NCBI GenBank assembly: GCA_947581855.1
Contig: CANPVZ010000007.1
Location: 62,001-126,000 of the forward strand
Length of the DNA: 64,000 nt
DNA from: an uncultured Phocaeicola sp.
GTDB taxonomy: Bacteria; Bacteroidota; Bacteroidia; Bacteroidales; Bacteroidaceae
Direction of reading: 5' to 3'
Below the pieces are notes generated by a model. It saw only the letters and a program-made list of their open reading frames with translations. It was not told the origin of the DNA and did no database searches. The translations under genes and the position numbers were made by a program. Below are positions 45,934 through 56,400 of the stretch, one piece after another. Within the stretch, counting starts at the first letter, position 1, and every line of letters begins with the position of its first letter.

Positions 45934-47295
45934 TTAGTTGTAGGAGGATTCTCCGTGTTCGTAAATGTCGAGTCCTTCTTCTTCCACACGTGCCGGCACA
46001 CGGAGCCCGTGAATCTTGTCGAGCGCCTTGAAGATAAAGAAACCCATTCCTGCCGCCCATGCGCCGATTACAAGCGCGCCGAAGAGTTGTGCGCCGAAGA
46101 ATCCGAAACCATGTCCGTAGAATAAACCTTCACAGGTAGAGAACAAGCCCGTAAGCACTGTTCCTAGAAATCCGCAGACACCATGCACGGAAGACGCACC
46201 GACGGGATCGTCTATTTTCAGAACCTTGTCTATAAAGTCGACAGAGAATATCATAACGCAGCCGCAAATGGCTCCGATAAATGCCGCTCCGGCGGGAGAA
46301 ACCGCGTCGCAACCGGCTGTGATACCTACCAGGCCGGCAAGGATACCGTTCAGTGTGAATGATAAAGACGGTTTTCCATACTTTATCCAACTTATTGCCA
46401 AAGCAAGGAAACCTCCGGCACATGCTGCAAGATTGGTCGTCAGAAAGACGTGGGAGATGGCAATGGCGTCAGCCTTTGTCGATGCAGCCAATTGGGAACC
46501 CGGATTGAATCCGAACCAGCCGAACCAGAGGATGAACACTCCCAATGCGGCAATGGTGAGATTGTGTCCGGGAATAGCTCTTGAATGACCGTCTTTTCCG
46601 TATTTGCCGATACGGGGTCCGAGAATGGCTGCGCCTACCAAAGCTATCCATCCGCCTACGGAATGGACTACAGTGGAGCCGGCAAAGTCATGGAAAGTTG
46701 TTCCGAAAATATCCATCATAAACGAACCTTTTTCGCTGTTGGCCAACCAACCGCCTCCCCAGGTCCAGTGCCCTGAAACGGGATAAATTAGTACGCTGAT
46801 AAAAACTGTGTAGATGAGATACATGGAGAATTTGGTACGTTCTGCCATGGCTCCCGATACAATAGTGGCGGCTGTGGCGCAAAACACTGTCTGAAAGATG
46901 AGGAATCCCTCTGCCGGCAAGTTGCTATCGAGGAAGGACAAATCGAAAAAGTGGGGCGTTCCGATGAATCCGCCGGCACCGAACATCAGTCCGAACCCTA
47001 TAAACCAATATAAGAGGGAGCCGAACGTGAAGTCTACAAAATTCTTCATCAGGATGTTGGCGGTATTCTTTGCCCTTGTGAAGCCTGCCTCTACCAATGC
47101 GAAACCCGGCTGCATGAAGAATACAAGCATGGCGGCAAGTAACATCCATACAGTGTCCAATCCCATGGCGAGTTCGTTCACGGTATCGGGGGCCGTTTCT
47201 TGTGCCGGTGCGGAGGTGGCAAAATCGGAAAATATAAATAAGGTGGTGGCTGTCCGCAGCTTTAAAAAGCTGTGGCTTTTATATTTTGTATCCAT
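45934..47295 (-). CDS. amtB: ammonium transporter
   Basis: Inner-membrane trimeric ammonium channel. The 453-residue protein begins with a possible cleaved signal or extra helix (residues about 10-30) and a short APAQETAPDT linker, then the Amt domain: VWMLLAAMLVFFMQPGFALVE, the first pore His in FHDFAGSTVVHSVGGW, a second in GASSVHGVCGFLGTVLTG and the cytoplasmic C-terminal GLRVPARVEEEGLD, which binds PII. Gaps of 57 bases to glnK and 53 to glnN indicate one operon. Confidence 0.96.
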   Translation of the reverse strand: MDTKYKSHSFLKLRTATTLFIFSDFATSAPAQETAPDTVNELAMGLDTVWMLLAAMLVFFMQPGFALVEAGFTRAKNTANILMKNFVDFTFGSLLYWFIGFGLMFGAGGFIGTPHFFDLSFLDSNLPAEGFLIFQTVFCATAATIVSGAMAERTKFSMYLIYTVFISVLIYPVSGHWTWGGGWLANSEKGSFMMDIFGTTFHDFAGSTVVHSVGGWIALVGAAILGPRIGKYGKDGHSRAIPGHNLTIAALGVFILWFGWFGFNPGSQLAASTKADAIAISHVFLTTNLAACAGGFLALAISWIKYGKPSLSFTLNGILAGLVGITAGCDAVSPAGAAFIGAICGCVMIFSVDFIDKVLKIDDPVGASSVHGVCGFLGTVLTGLFSTCEGLFYGHGFGFFGAQLFGALVIGAWAAGMGFFIFKALDKIHGLRVPARVEEEGLDIYEHGESSYN

Positions 47296-47352
47296 AATGA
47301 TTCTTGATTTTAATACCTATTTTAATAATTTAATGTAGCATGTCCGAGAGGG

Positions 47353-47709
47353 TTAGTGTTCCTGTTCGGCATTATAGAGAGCGATGTCTCCCCGTTCACC
47401 CGTACGGATGCGGATAGCATCTTCAATGGGAATGATGAAGATGCGTCCGTCTCCGATTTCTCCGGTTTGTGCGGCTTTGATGATGGCCTGTACCGTCTTC
47501 TCTGCATTCTTGTTGCGCACAACGATAGAGATTAGGATACGTTCGATAGAACTGGTATCGTATACCACGCCGCGATAGATGCGCCCTTGGCGCGCTTTCC
47601 CAATACCTCTTACGTCATAGTAAGAAAACCATTCGATGTCCGCTTCGAGCAGGGCGTCTTTTACGTCCTCGAACTTGGTTTTACGGATGATAGCTTCAAT
47701 CTTTTTCAT
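47353..47709 (-). CDS. glnK: PII nitrogen regulatory protein (GlnK-type)
   Basis: Trimeric signal protein binding ATP, ADP and 2-oxoglutarate, and blocking AmtB when nitrogen is plentiful. The 118-residue protein has KKIEAIIRKTKFEDVKDALL, a T-loop YDVRGIGKARQGRIYRGVVY and the ATP-binding region GDGRIFIIPIEDAIRIRTGE. Compared with E. coli GlnB the T-loop is about one residue shorter before YRG and has Val in place of the Glu before the modified Tyr; the Tyr itself is kept. It is 174 bases after dapL, so a separate promoter is possible. Confidence 0.96.
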   Translation of the reverse strand: MKKIEAIIRKTKFEDVKDALLEADIEWFSYYDVRGIGKARQGRIYRGVVYDTSSIERILISIVVRNKNAEKTVQAIIKAAQTGEIGDGRIFIIPIEDAIRIRTGERGDIALYNAEQEH

Positions 47710-47883
47710 ATATCTTAATTTTAGTATGACCGTTATGTAAACCTCTCTCTTAAAAACTTAATCCAAATATGAAGTAAGCTCCTTCTGTGCACTGATTGAC
47801 GGAGATTCTTCGTTCTCATCGTCTTTTTACCTTTAAATTAATACTGTATATATTCTCTCGCTTGTTATATAGTCAATAGTCTC

Positions 47884-49116
47884 TTATAACCAGTTTTTTA
47901 TTCTTTTCATCGCTTTGATGCAGTCGTTTCGGTCGCCGAAGGCAGTCAGCCGGATATACCCTTCTCCGCTAGGTCCGAAGCCTACACCGGGAGTTCCCAC
48001 GATGTTTGCTTCATACAACATCTGTTCGAAAAACCGCCACGAAGAAATGCCTTTTGGGGTTTTCACCCAAAGATATGGGGCATTGACACCCCCGTATACG
48101 TTCAGTCCGGTTGCTTCCAAACCCTCTTTCATGATGCGGGCATTTGTCATATAGTATTGAATTGTTTCTTTTATCTGCTCTTTGCCTTCGGGGCTATAGA
48201 TGGCTTCCGCTGCCCGTTGGGTAATGTAGGATGTTCCGTTGAACTTTGTACATTGGCGGCGGTTCCACAATTTATTGAGCGGGATGCGCTCCCCTTTCAG
48301 TGTGGCGGCAGTCAGCTCTTTGGGCACTACGGTATAACCGCAGCGCACTCCTGTGAATCCGGCAGTCTTTGAGAAACTACGGAATTCGATGGCGCATTTC
48401 TTCGCACCCCTGATTTCGTAGATTGAGTGCGGTACGCCTTCTTCCTGAATATATGCCTCGTAAGCGGCATCAAACAAAATCAGCGTATCATTTGCCAGTG
48501 CATAGTCCACCCATTTCTTCAGCTCCGGTTTGGTGAGAGTGGTTCCCGTGGGGTTGTTCGGATAGCAAAGGTAAATGATGTCTATCCGTTTGTCAGGTAT
48601 TTCAGGGGTAAAGTTGTTCTCGCTTGTACAGGGCATGTAGGTTACGTTGCTCCATTTTCCCGTTTCTTCTTCCAGTACTCCGGCGCGACCGCACATTACA
48701 TTGCTGTCTATATATACAGGATAGATAGGGTCGGTGACTCCTACGCTATTGTCGTGTCGCAGAATATCTCCAATGTTTCCCGTGTCGCTTTTCGCTCCGT
48801 CGTTGACGAATATTTCCGAGGCGGATAAATGAATGCCGCGAGGTGCAAAGTCATTCTTCAGGATTGCGTCAATTAAAAAATCATATCCCTGTTCCGGACC
48901 GTATCCGCGGAATGTATCTTTATTAGCTAGTTCTTCCACCGCTTTGTGCATCGCTTCGATACATGTTTTCGGTAGCGGGCGGGTGACATCGCCAATACCC
49001 AGTCGGATAATGTCCTGACGGGGGTGTGTTACCCTGAACGTATTTACCTTTTTTGCAATGTCCGAGAATAAATAGCTTCTCGTCAGTTTCAAGAAGTGTT
49101 CGTTTATTAATGCCAT
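47884..49116 (-). CDS. dapL: LL-diaminopimelate aminotransferase
   Basis: Converts tetrahydrodipicolinate directly to LL-diaminopimelate using glutamate, bypassing the succinylase or acetylase branch. The 410-residue PLP enzyme starts MALINEHFLKLTRSYLFSDI and has KSDTGNIGDILRHDNSVGVT, CYPNNPTGTTLTKPEL and the PLP-Lys motif SFSKTAGFTGVRCGYT. Five bases after dapF, which uses its product. Its place in the nitrogen block fits its need for glutamate as amino donor. Confidence 0.97.
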   Translation of the reverse strand: MALINEHFLKLTRSYLFSDIAKKVNTFRVTHPRQDIIRLGIGDVTRPLPKTCIEAMHKAVEELANKDTFRGYGPEQGYDFLIDAILKNDFAPRGIHLSASEIFVNDGAKSDTGNIGDILRHDNSVGVTDPIYPVYIDSNVMCGRAGVLEEETGKWSNVTYMPCTSENNFTPEIPDKRIDIIYLCYPNNPTGTTLTKPELKKWVDYALANDTLILFDAAYEAYIQEEGVPHSIYEIRGAKKCAIEFRSFSKTAGFTGVRCGYTVVPKELTAATLKGERIPLNKLWNRRQCTKFNGTSYITQRAAEAIYSPEGKEQIKETIQYYMTNARIMKEGLEATGLNVYGGVNAPYLWVKTPKGISSWRFFEQMLYEANIVGTPGVGFGPSGEGYIRLTAFGDRNDCIKAMKRIKNWL

Positions 49117-49121
49117 AATTC

Positions 49122-49931
49122 TTATTGTTTTAAGTCTATTTCTCCGTCGAATACTTTGGTTGCGGGACCTGTCATAAGGATATGCCCGGAGGCTTCATCC
49201 CACTCTATGGTCACTGTTCCTCCATCCATGATGATGTAGCTCTTTCTCCCTGACAGCCCGTTGAGGAAAGCGGCTACGGCAGTGGCGCAAGCACCTGTTC
49301 CACAAGCTTGAGTAATTCCCGAACCTCTTTCCCATACCTTCATGCGAATCGTATCCTTATCTATTATTTGGGCGAACTCTACATTGGTACGATTGGGGAA
49401 AAGGGGATGGCTTTCCAGTTCAGGGCCTGTTTCCGCCACGTTGATACGGGCGAGGTCATCTACAAAAGTGACAAGGTGGGGGTTCCCCATAGATACCTTG
49501 GTCGATCGGAACGGATATTTCCCGTTGTGAAAGACCATTTCCGTATCCGACGGTAAGCCCATATCTACTGTAACAGATGTAACAGTTTTTCCTTCCGTAT
49601 GCAATTTCAAAACTTTTATGCCTGATAATGTATCCAATGTAATTTCGGTTTTGTCTGTCAAACCGTATTCGTATACATATTTTCCTACACAACGGCTCCC
49701 ATTGCCGCACATCATTGCTTCGGAACCGTCCGTGTTGAAGATGCGCATGCTGAAATCCGCTTTATCGGATGCCCCAATCAAAATAAGTCCGTCGCTCCCG
49801 ATTCCCGTGTGGAACTTGCTCCATTCAACAGCTCTCTTCGCGGGGTTTGCTATCGGATATTGGGTGGTGTCTATGTAGATATAGTCGTTTCCTGCTCCGT
49901 GCATCTTGGTAAATCTTATAGTTTGTGACAT
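49122..49931 (-). CDS. dapF: diaminopimelate epimerase
   Basis: Turns LL- into meso-diaminopimelate for lysine and peptidoglycan. The 269-residue protein has the two catalytic cysteines in [14 protein letters not shown] (about residue 77) and [13 protein letters not shown] (about 218), with the start [15 protein letters not shown] and GSDGLILI. First gene of dapF-dapL, with the -7 element at 49980-49987 upstream. Confidence 0.97.
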   Translation of the reverse strand: MSQTIRFTKMHGAGNDYIYIDTTQYPIANPAKRAVEWSKFHTGIGSDGLILIGASDKADFSMRIFNTDGSEAMMCGNGSRCVGKYVYEYGLTDKTEITLDTLSGIKVLKLHTEGKTVTSVTVDMGLPSDTEMVFHNGKYPFRSTKVSMGNPHLVTFVDDLARINVAETGPELESHPLFPNRTNVEFAQIIDKDTIRMKVWERGSGITQACGTGACATAVAAFLNGLSGRKSYIIMDGGTVTIEWDEASGHILMTGPATKVFDGEIDLKQ

Positions 49932-49979
49932 ATTTATTTCTTTATTTTGGTTATTATGTCATTATGATTTATTTTTATG

Positions 49980-49987
49980 CAAAGATA
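49980..49987 (-). promoter_or_regulatory. Bacteroidota -7 element (TATCTTTG) for dapF-dapL
   Basis: Exact TAnnTTTG match on the minus strand, 49 bases before the dapF ATG. Confidence 0.65.
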
Positions 49988-50250
49988 TGTCTTTTGGTTA
50001 ATATTTTATTGTGAATGCTATCTGATATTTATTTAGTTTACTAAAGATGTTAATTGTATAATATCAGGAGCTGTTTTGTTGCAAATTGAAATGATTTAAT
50101 AGTAAAATAATAACAAAGTGTTATATTGATGGATTGTTCTTCATTCTATTCTTAATTGTCACAGTCCTGTCAATAGTTGGGCATCCTGTCATCATGCACT
50201 GTTTCTTGCATGATTTCTTTCGGGAAATACCAGGAATCCCTCATAATATC
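49988..50250. other. non-coding stretch between dapF promoter and asnB terminator
   Basis: AT-rich, no gene recognised; may contain control sites for dapF. Confidence 0.5.
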
Positions 50251-50289
50251 AAAGAGGGCATACCCCGTTTGGGAAGATATGCCCTCTTT
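50251..50289 (-). terminator. terminator after asnB
   Basis: Perfect 12-bp stem AAAGAGGGCATA (50251-50262) / TATGCCCTCTTT (50278-50289), 27 bases after the asnB stop. The T tract is better on the plus strand than on the minus strand. Confidence 0.75.
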
Positions 50290-50316
50290 TTCTTTTATTC
50301 GGATTCTATTCCCTTG

Positions 50317-51990
50317 TTACTGCATGGAAAGGGAGGAAAGATGAATCCCTTTCATTGCCCGTCCGCTGGGTTCGTTCATATTTTGGAACGTTGTATCCCA
50401 AGCCAACGCTTCCGCCGTAGAGCAGGCTATGCTGGGCACGCTAGGTACACTTCGTGCTGCGCTCTCGCTGGGGAAGTGTTCTTCAAAGATACTGCGATAA
50501 TAATATTCTTCTTTGTTCAGTGGAGTATGGATAGGAAACCGTTTTGCCGCATACTTCATTTGTTCGTCGCTGACAGCAGCGGAGGTGATATCTTTTAATG
50601 TGTCTATCCATGAATAGCCCACACCATCACTGAACTGCTCTTTCTGTCTCCATGCCACGCTCTCCGGCAACATATCAGCAAAGGCCTCGCGTACAATCCG
50701 TTTTTCTATTTCTTTGCCGGGACACATCTTGGCTATCGGATTCAGTCGCATGGCTACATCCAGGAATTCCACGTCAAGGAACGGTACGCGTCCTTCTATG
50801 CCCCAGGCTGCCAGACTTTTATTGGCGCGGAGGCAGTCATAAAGGTGCAACTTGGAGAGTTTGCGCACGGTTTCTTCGTGAAATGCCTGCGGGGTAGGAG
50901 CTTTGTGAAAATAAAGATAGCCTCCGAATATTTCATCGGCACCTTCGCCGCTCAGTACCATCTTTATGCCCATCGACTTGATGACACGTGCCAGCAAATA
51001 CATGGGAGTGGATGCGCGAACGGTAGTCACATCGTACGTTTCGATGAAATAGATTACATCCCGAATAGCGTCTAGACCTTCCTGTACCGTGTAATTGATT
51101 TCGTGATGTACCGTGCCGATGTAATTAGCTACTTCACGCGCTTTCAGCAAATCGGGCGCGCCTTTTAGTCCGATAGCGAAAGAATGGAGTTGAGGCCACC
51201 AGGCATCACTTGCTCCATCGGTTTCTATACGTTTGGCGGCATATTTTTTGGCAATGGCAGAGATGACAGAACTGTCTAGTCCGCCTGAAAGAAGAACTCC
51301 GTAAGGAACATCACTCATTAACTGGCGTTGGACGGCGTTTTCCAAAGCCTCTTTTACATCGCCCGCAGAGGCGTTTTTATCTTTTACGGCTGCGTATTCC
51401 ATCCAATCGCGGGTGTACCAGCGTTTCGCTTTTCCTTCCTTGCTGTAATAGTAGTGTCCCGGAGGAAAGAGTTTGTATTCGTCACAAAATCCTTCGAGGG
51501 CTTTCAGTTCGCTGGCAACGTAGATTCTTCCCTCTTTGTCTGTACCTATATACAAAGGTATAACGCCTATCGGATCGCGAGCTATCAAGAATTCGTCTTT
51601 TTCTTCATCGTAAAGGACAAAGGCGAAGATTCCGCTGAGGTCTTCCAGAAAGTGGATACCTTTCTCTTTATAAAGGGCAAGGATAACTTCGCAGTCGCTT
51701 CCTGTCTGAAAATCGTATATTCTCGCATAATGGGCGCGGATATCGCGGTGGTTGTAAATTTCGCCGTTTACGGCGAGTATCTGTTTTCCGCTCGAAGAGT
51801 AGAGGGGTTGACCTCCGCTTTGCGGATCGACGATTGAAAGCCGTTCGTGTGCCAGAATGGCGCTGCCACCTACGTAGATACCGCTCCAGTCCGGTCCGCG
51901 ATGCCGGATTTTCTGTGCCATTTTCAATGCTTTGGTTCTCAAATCAGAGGTTTGAGTTTGTATGTTGAGTATGCCTGCTATTCCACACAT
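50317..51990 (-). CDS. asnB: asparagine synthetase B (glutamine-hydrolysing)
   Basis: Makes asparagine from aspartate, ATP and glutamine amide nitrogen. The 557-residue protein starts MCGIAGILN with the nucleophile Cys2 of the class II glutaminase domain (HRGPDWSGIY, LAVNGEIYNH), followed by the synthetase domain with P-loop YGVLLSGGLDSSVISAIAKK and MVLSGEGADEIFGGYLYFHK. Length equals E. coli AsnB. It is 23 bases after gltD, so it is probably the third gene of gltB-gltD-asnB. Confidence 0.97.
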   Translation of the reverse strand: MCGIAGILNIQTQTSDLRTKALKMAQKIRHRGPDWSGIYVGGSAILAHERLSIVDPQSGGQPLYSSSGKQILAVNGEIYNHRDIRAHYARIYDFQTGSDCEVILALYKEKGIHFLEDLSGIFAFVLYDEEKDEFLIARDPIGVIPLYIGTDKEGRIYVASELKALEGFCDEYKLFPPGHYYYSKEGKAKRWYTRDWMEYAAVKDKNASAGDVKEALENAVQRQLMSDVPYGVLLSGGLDSSVISAIAKKYAAKRIETDGASDAWWPQLHSFAIGLKGAPDLLKAREVANYIGTVHHEINYTVQEGLDAIRDVIYFIETYDVTTVRASTPMYLLARVIKSMGIKMVLSGEGADEIFGGYLYFHKAPTPQAFHEETVRKLSKLHLYDCLRANKSLAAWGIEGRVPFLDVEFLDVAMRLNPIAKMCPGKEIEKRIVREAFADMLPESVAWRQKEQFSDGVGYSWIDTLKDITSAAVSDEQMKYAAKRFPIHTPLNKEEYYYRSIFEEHFPSESAARSVPSVPSIACSTAEALAWDTTFQNMNEPSGRAMKGIHLSSLSMQ

Positions 51991-52013
51991 AAATCAGAAG
52001 TTTTTAGTTGTTA

Positions 52014-53360
52014 TTACAAGGTGCTTGTCAGATATGCGTCTATATCCGAAGCGGCTTTACGTCCACTTGCCATGGCGCGTACCACGAGGCTTGCTCCGGT
52101 GGTGGCGTCTCCGGCTAGGAATACATTCTCGGCGAACTTCGGTTGTTCCGGTTTAAGGAATCCCATAGCGAGCAACACCATATCTGCTTCTATAATCTCT
52201 TTCTTTCCAGTGGGCTGTATGGTCGGGCGTCCGTTGTCGGCTGTCGGAGTCCATTCCACTTCTTCCACTTCTACACCTGTCACTTTGCCGTTCTTCCCGA
52301 TAAATTGTCGAGAGGCAAGGCACCAGCGGCGTATGCAACCCTCTTCGTGGCTGGAAGTCGTTTTGAAGACTACCGGCCATTGCGGCCACGGAGTGGAAGG
52401 ATTGTATCCAACAGGCGGTTTCGGCATAATTTCGATTTGGGTTACGCTGATGGCTCCTTGGCGTATGCTCGTCCCGATGCAGTCTGAACCGGTATCGCCA
52501 CCGCCGATAACGAGGACTTTTTTGCCTTTGGCATTCACCAGTTTGTCCTTCGGGAAAGTCTGTCCTGCCAGAATTCTGTTTTGCTGGGCAAGCATATCGA
52601 GGGCGAAGTAAATTCCACGCAGGTTGCGTCCTTCAATGTTCAAATCGCGTGCGGTAGGTGTTCCGGTGCAGATGCAGTAAGCATCAAATCCTTCGGGTAA
52701 CTGCTGAACATCAATTTCTGTTCCCATTTCAAATTGGATTCCTTCCGCTATTAAAATCTTCATGCGGCGGTCAATCACGTTCTTGTCAAGTTTAAAATTC
52801 GGAATACCGAAACGCAACAGTCCTCCTGCTGCTTCGTCCTTGTCGAACACAGTCACGGAATACCCTTTTCGGTTCAGCCTGTTGGCGACCACCAGTCCAG
52901 CCGGACCGGCTCCGATTACGGCTACCTTCTTTCCGTTTCTTTTCGGGGTGCTTGCTTGTATATAGCCTTCGCGGAACGCCGCTTCCACAATTGCCGCTTC
53001 ATTTTCCCGAATGGTTACGGGCTGGTCACATGATAACTTTAATACACACGATTTCTCGCAGAGAGCGGGACAGATACGTCCCGTGAACTCTGGGAAATCG
53101 CATGTCGACGATAATACCTCATACGCTTCCCTCCACTTGCCTTTGAATAAAGCGTCCTGCCATTCGGGTTGCCTGTTGCCCACTGGGCATGCCCAGTGGC
53201 AGAAGGGAACCCCACAATCCATGCAGCGTGAAGCCTGCAACTTGCGGCTGTTTGTATTCAATGTCTGTTCTACCTGACTGAAGTCGGTGATTCGCTCGCT
53301 TACGGGGCGGTATCCTGCCTCTTGTCGAGGTATATTTAGAAATGCTTTGGAATCTCCCAT
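52014..53360 (-). CDS. gltD: glutamate synthase small (beta) subunit
   Basis: Feeds electrons from NADPH through FAD and iron-sulfur clusters to the large subunit. The 448-residue protein has the N-terminal cluster motif CMDCGVPFCHWACPVGN with further CPALCEKSCV, the FAD-binding VIGAGPAGLVVANRLNRKGY and the NADPH site VLVIGGGDTGSDCIG. It ends after LAGDATTGASLVVRAMASG, the second FAD contact. 45 bases after gltB. Confidence 0.97.
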   Translation of the reverse strand: MGDSKAFLNIPRQEAGYRPVSERITDFSQVEQTLNTNSRKLQASRCMDCGVPFCHWACPVGNRQPEWQDALFKGKWREAYEVLSSTCDFPEFTGRICPALCEKSCVLKLSCDQPVTIRENEAAIVEAAFREGYIQASTPKRNGKKVAVIGAGPAGLVVANRLNRKGYSVTVFDKDEAAGGLLRFGIPNFKLDKNVIDRRMKILIAEGIQFEMGTEIDVQQLPEGFDAYCICTGTPTARDLNIEGRNLRGIYFALDMLAQQNRILAGQTFPKDKLVNAKGKKVLVIGGGDTGSDCIGTSIRQGAISVTQIEIMPKPPVGYNPSTPWPQWPVVFKTTSSHEEGCIRRWCLASRQFIGKNGKVTGVEVEEVEWTPTADNGRPTIQPTGKKEIIEADMVLLAMGFLKPEQPKFAENVFLAGDATTGASLVVRAMASGRKAASDIDAYLTSTL

Positions 53361-53405
53361 AATTATTTACGATTTTAAGATTGATTGTTATTCGGTTTAC
53401 ATTTA

Positions 53406-56400
53406 CTAATAGTCTCTTTGCATGTCAGCAATCTTTTGTTGCAACTTTCTCATCTGTTCCTCCTGTAATACCTTTTTGTATTCGATGGGCACTACTTGGA
53501 TGAATTGGTCGGCGTAGTGATTCCAATCGTCAAGCATGATGCGTGCCAAATTGGAACCCGTGTAGAGATAATGTTGTCGAATCAGCTCGTGCAGTTCTTT
53601 TTGGTAGGCGGCTTCTTCAATAAGGGATAGCTCTACCATTTCCATGTTGCAGAAGTAATCGAAATTGCCGTCTTTGTTCCATACGTAAGCCACACCGCCA
53701 CTCATACCGGCGGCGAAGTTTCTTCCTGTCGGTCCCAGCACTACCACACGTCCGCCGGTCATATATTCGCAACAATGGTCGCCTACGCCCTCCACTACGG
53801 CTATCGCTCCGGAATTGCGGACAGCGAAACGTTCGCCTACGCGTCCGTTAATGTATACTTCTCCACCGGTTGCGCCATATAATAGTGTATTACCGGCAAT
53901 TGTATTCATTTCTGCTTCAAAGTTGCTGCGGATGGGAGGAAGAACGGCGATACGTCCGCCACTCAATCCTTTGCCCAAATAGTCGTTCGCTTCGCCTTCT
54001 AATTTGAAGTTGACTCCGGCAACAAGGAAAGCACCGAAAGATTGTCCGGCAGAACCTTTGAACTTTACATTTAACGTATGCTCCGGTAATCCTTTGCTGC
54101 CGTATTTCTTGGCGATAACGCCCGAAAGCATGGCACCTGTGGCACGGTCGGTATTGGCTATGGTGTATTCCAGCGAAATTTCTTTCCCGTGCTCTATGGC
54201 TTCTTGGGCAGTCTTGATAATATCTACGTCCTTTACATTGGCAATGCCATGTTCCTGACTGATGATATGGCGGATGGCAGCGTTGTTGTCGACCCGCGCC
54301 AGCATTCTTGTAAAGTCTATCAGGTGATGTTTGGGGTTTGGGTCGTTCGTGATGGCTTTGCATTGAATCAAATCCGTGCGGCCGATAATGTCATCCATTT
54401 TGGTGAATCCCATTTCTGCCAGGTATTCACGCACTTCTTGCGCGAGGAATGTGAAGAAATTAATCAGATATTCGCTGCGCCCTCGGAAACGTTTGCGTAA
54501 TTCCTCATTTTGCGTGGCAACACCTACCGGACAAGTGTTTTGGTGGCATTTTCGCATCATCACACAACCCAATACAATCAATGCCGAAGTTGCGAAACCG
54601 TATTCTTCCGCTCCTAACAATGCCATGAGAATGACGTCATGTCCGGTTTTCAACTGTCCGTCCGCTTGCAGAACAACCTGCCCTCGCAATCCGTTTAATA
54701 CCAGTGTTTGTTGTGTCTCGCTCAATCCTAATTCGGAAGAGATTCCCGTATAGCGGATGGAAGAAGCGGGTGAGGCTCCTGTACCGCCTTCTGCGCCGGA
54801 TATCACAATTAAGTCGGCTTTAGCCTTTGCCACTCCGGCCGCAATGGTTCCCACACCACTTTCGGCTACCAATTTTACGCTGATTTTGGCTTGTGGATTT
54901 ACATTCTTCAAATCGAAAATCAATTGCGCCAAATCCTCGATGGAGTAAATGTCATGGTGAGGAGGAGGGGAAATCAACGAGATTCCTGCAATGGAATGGC
55001 GTGTTTTGGCTATTACATCGTTCACTTTGAATCCCGGAAGCTGACCGCCTTCACCCGGTTTGGCTCCTTGCGCTATCTTAATCTGTATTTCGTCAGCGTT
55101 GACCAAATACTCGGCCGTTACCCCGAACCTGCCGGAGGCCACCTGCTTGATGGCACTTCGTAGCGAAGTTCCGTCAGGAAGCGGTTGGAAGCGGGAAGCA
55201 TCTTCTCCACCCTCACCTGTGTTGCTGCGCCCGTGAATCTTGTTCATGGCAATGGCTATAGCCTCATGCGCTTCTTTGCTGATAGCTCCGAACGACATGG
55301 CTCCGGTTACGAAACGGCGCAGAATGTTTTCCACCGGTTCTACCTGCTCAATAGGAATGGGATTGCGCCGGAAACTTAAGAAATCGCGTAAGAAAATCGG
55401 TTTCTCTTTCTTGTCTACCAAATGCGTGTATTCTTTAAATTTTTTATAGCTTCTCAATCGTGTGGCAAGCTGTAGTGTGCTGATTGTTTCGGGATTCCAT
55501 GCGTGTTTTTCCCCGTCTTTGCGAAAAGAATACAAACCGTTGTTTTTTAATAAAGGGAAGTTGAAGGCATAGAGCGAGGAATCGTCTTGATGGCTTTCAT
55601 TTTTGGCTTTGTCCCACGCTCCTTCCTTGTGAAAGGCAATAGCGTCTCTCGCTACTTCATCCAAGCGGATTCCTCCGATGGATGAGTTAAGTCCTCCGAA
55701 ATAAGCCTTGCTCAATTCTTCACTTAATCCGACTGCTTCGAAAATCTTTGCGCCCCGATAAGAACGAATGGTGGAGATACCCATCTTGCTCATTATCTTG
55801 AACAGACCTTTGCATACCGACTTGATGTAGTTTTTCTCGGCTGTGGCATAATCCAACTGAATGTCTTTGTCTTTTACCAACTTATCGAGAATGGCGAATG
55901 CCATATACGGATTCAGGGCACTTGCTCCGAAGCCGAGTAATAGGGCGGCGTGCATTACTTCGCGTATCTCGCCGCTTTCTACAATCAAAGCCGTCTGTAC
56001 CCTTTTTCCTACGGAAATCAGATGATGATGAACCGCGCTTACCGCCAGCAAGGAAGGAATGGCTGCATAAGTGGTGTTTACATCGCGGTCGGTCAGTACA
56101 ATGTAGTTGACACCATCCGTAACGGAAGCTTCTGCTTTTTTACAAAGTTCGTTCAAGGCTTCCTGCAATCCCGCTTTTCCTTTTGCTGCTTCAAATAGAA
56201 GAGGCAATTTTATGGTCTTAAAACCTTTGTAGCGGATATTGCAGAGTATGTCCAGTTGCGTGTTTGTCAAAATGGGGTGATTCAGTCTTACCATTTTGCA
56301 ATGGCTTTCGTTGGGAGTGAGGATATTCATGCCAACCGCTCCGATATATTCCGTTAGCGACATGACCAGTTCTTCCCGCAAGGGGTCGATTGGTGGATTC

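Noticed and set aside
46130..46979. Several antisense ORFs opposite and within amtB
   Set aside because: Other-frame shadows of a high-GC membrane protein gene; basic, Arg/Cys-rich translations with no homology signs.
53917..54363. 148-codon ORF inside gltB in another minus frame
   Set aside because: Out-of-frame reading of gltB, His/Arg/Cys-rich and without start context.
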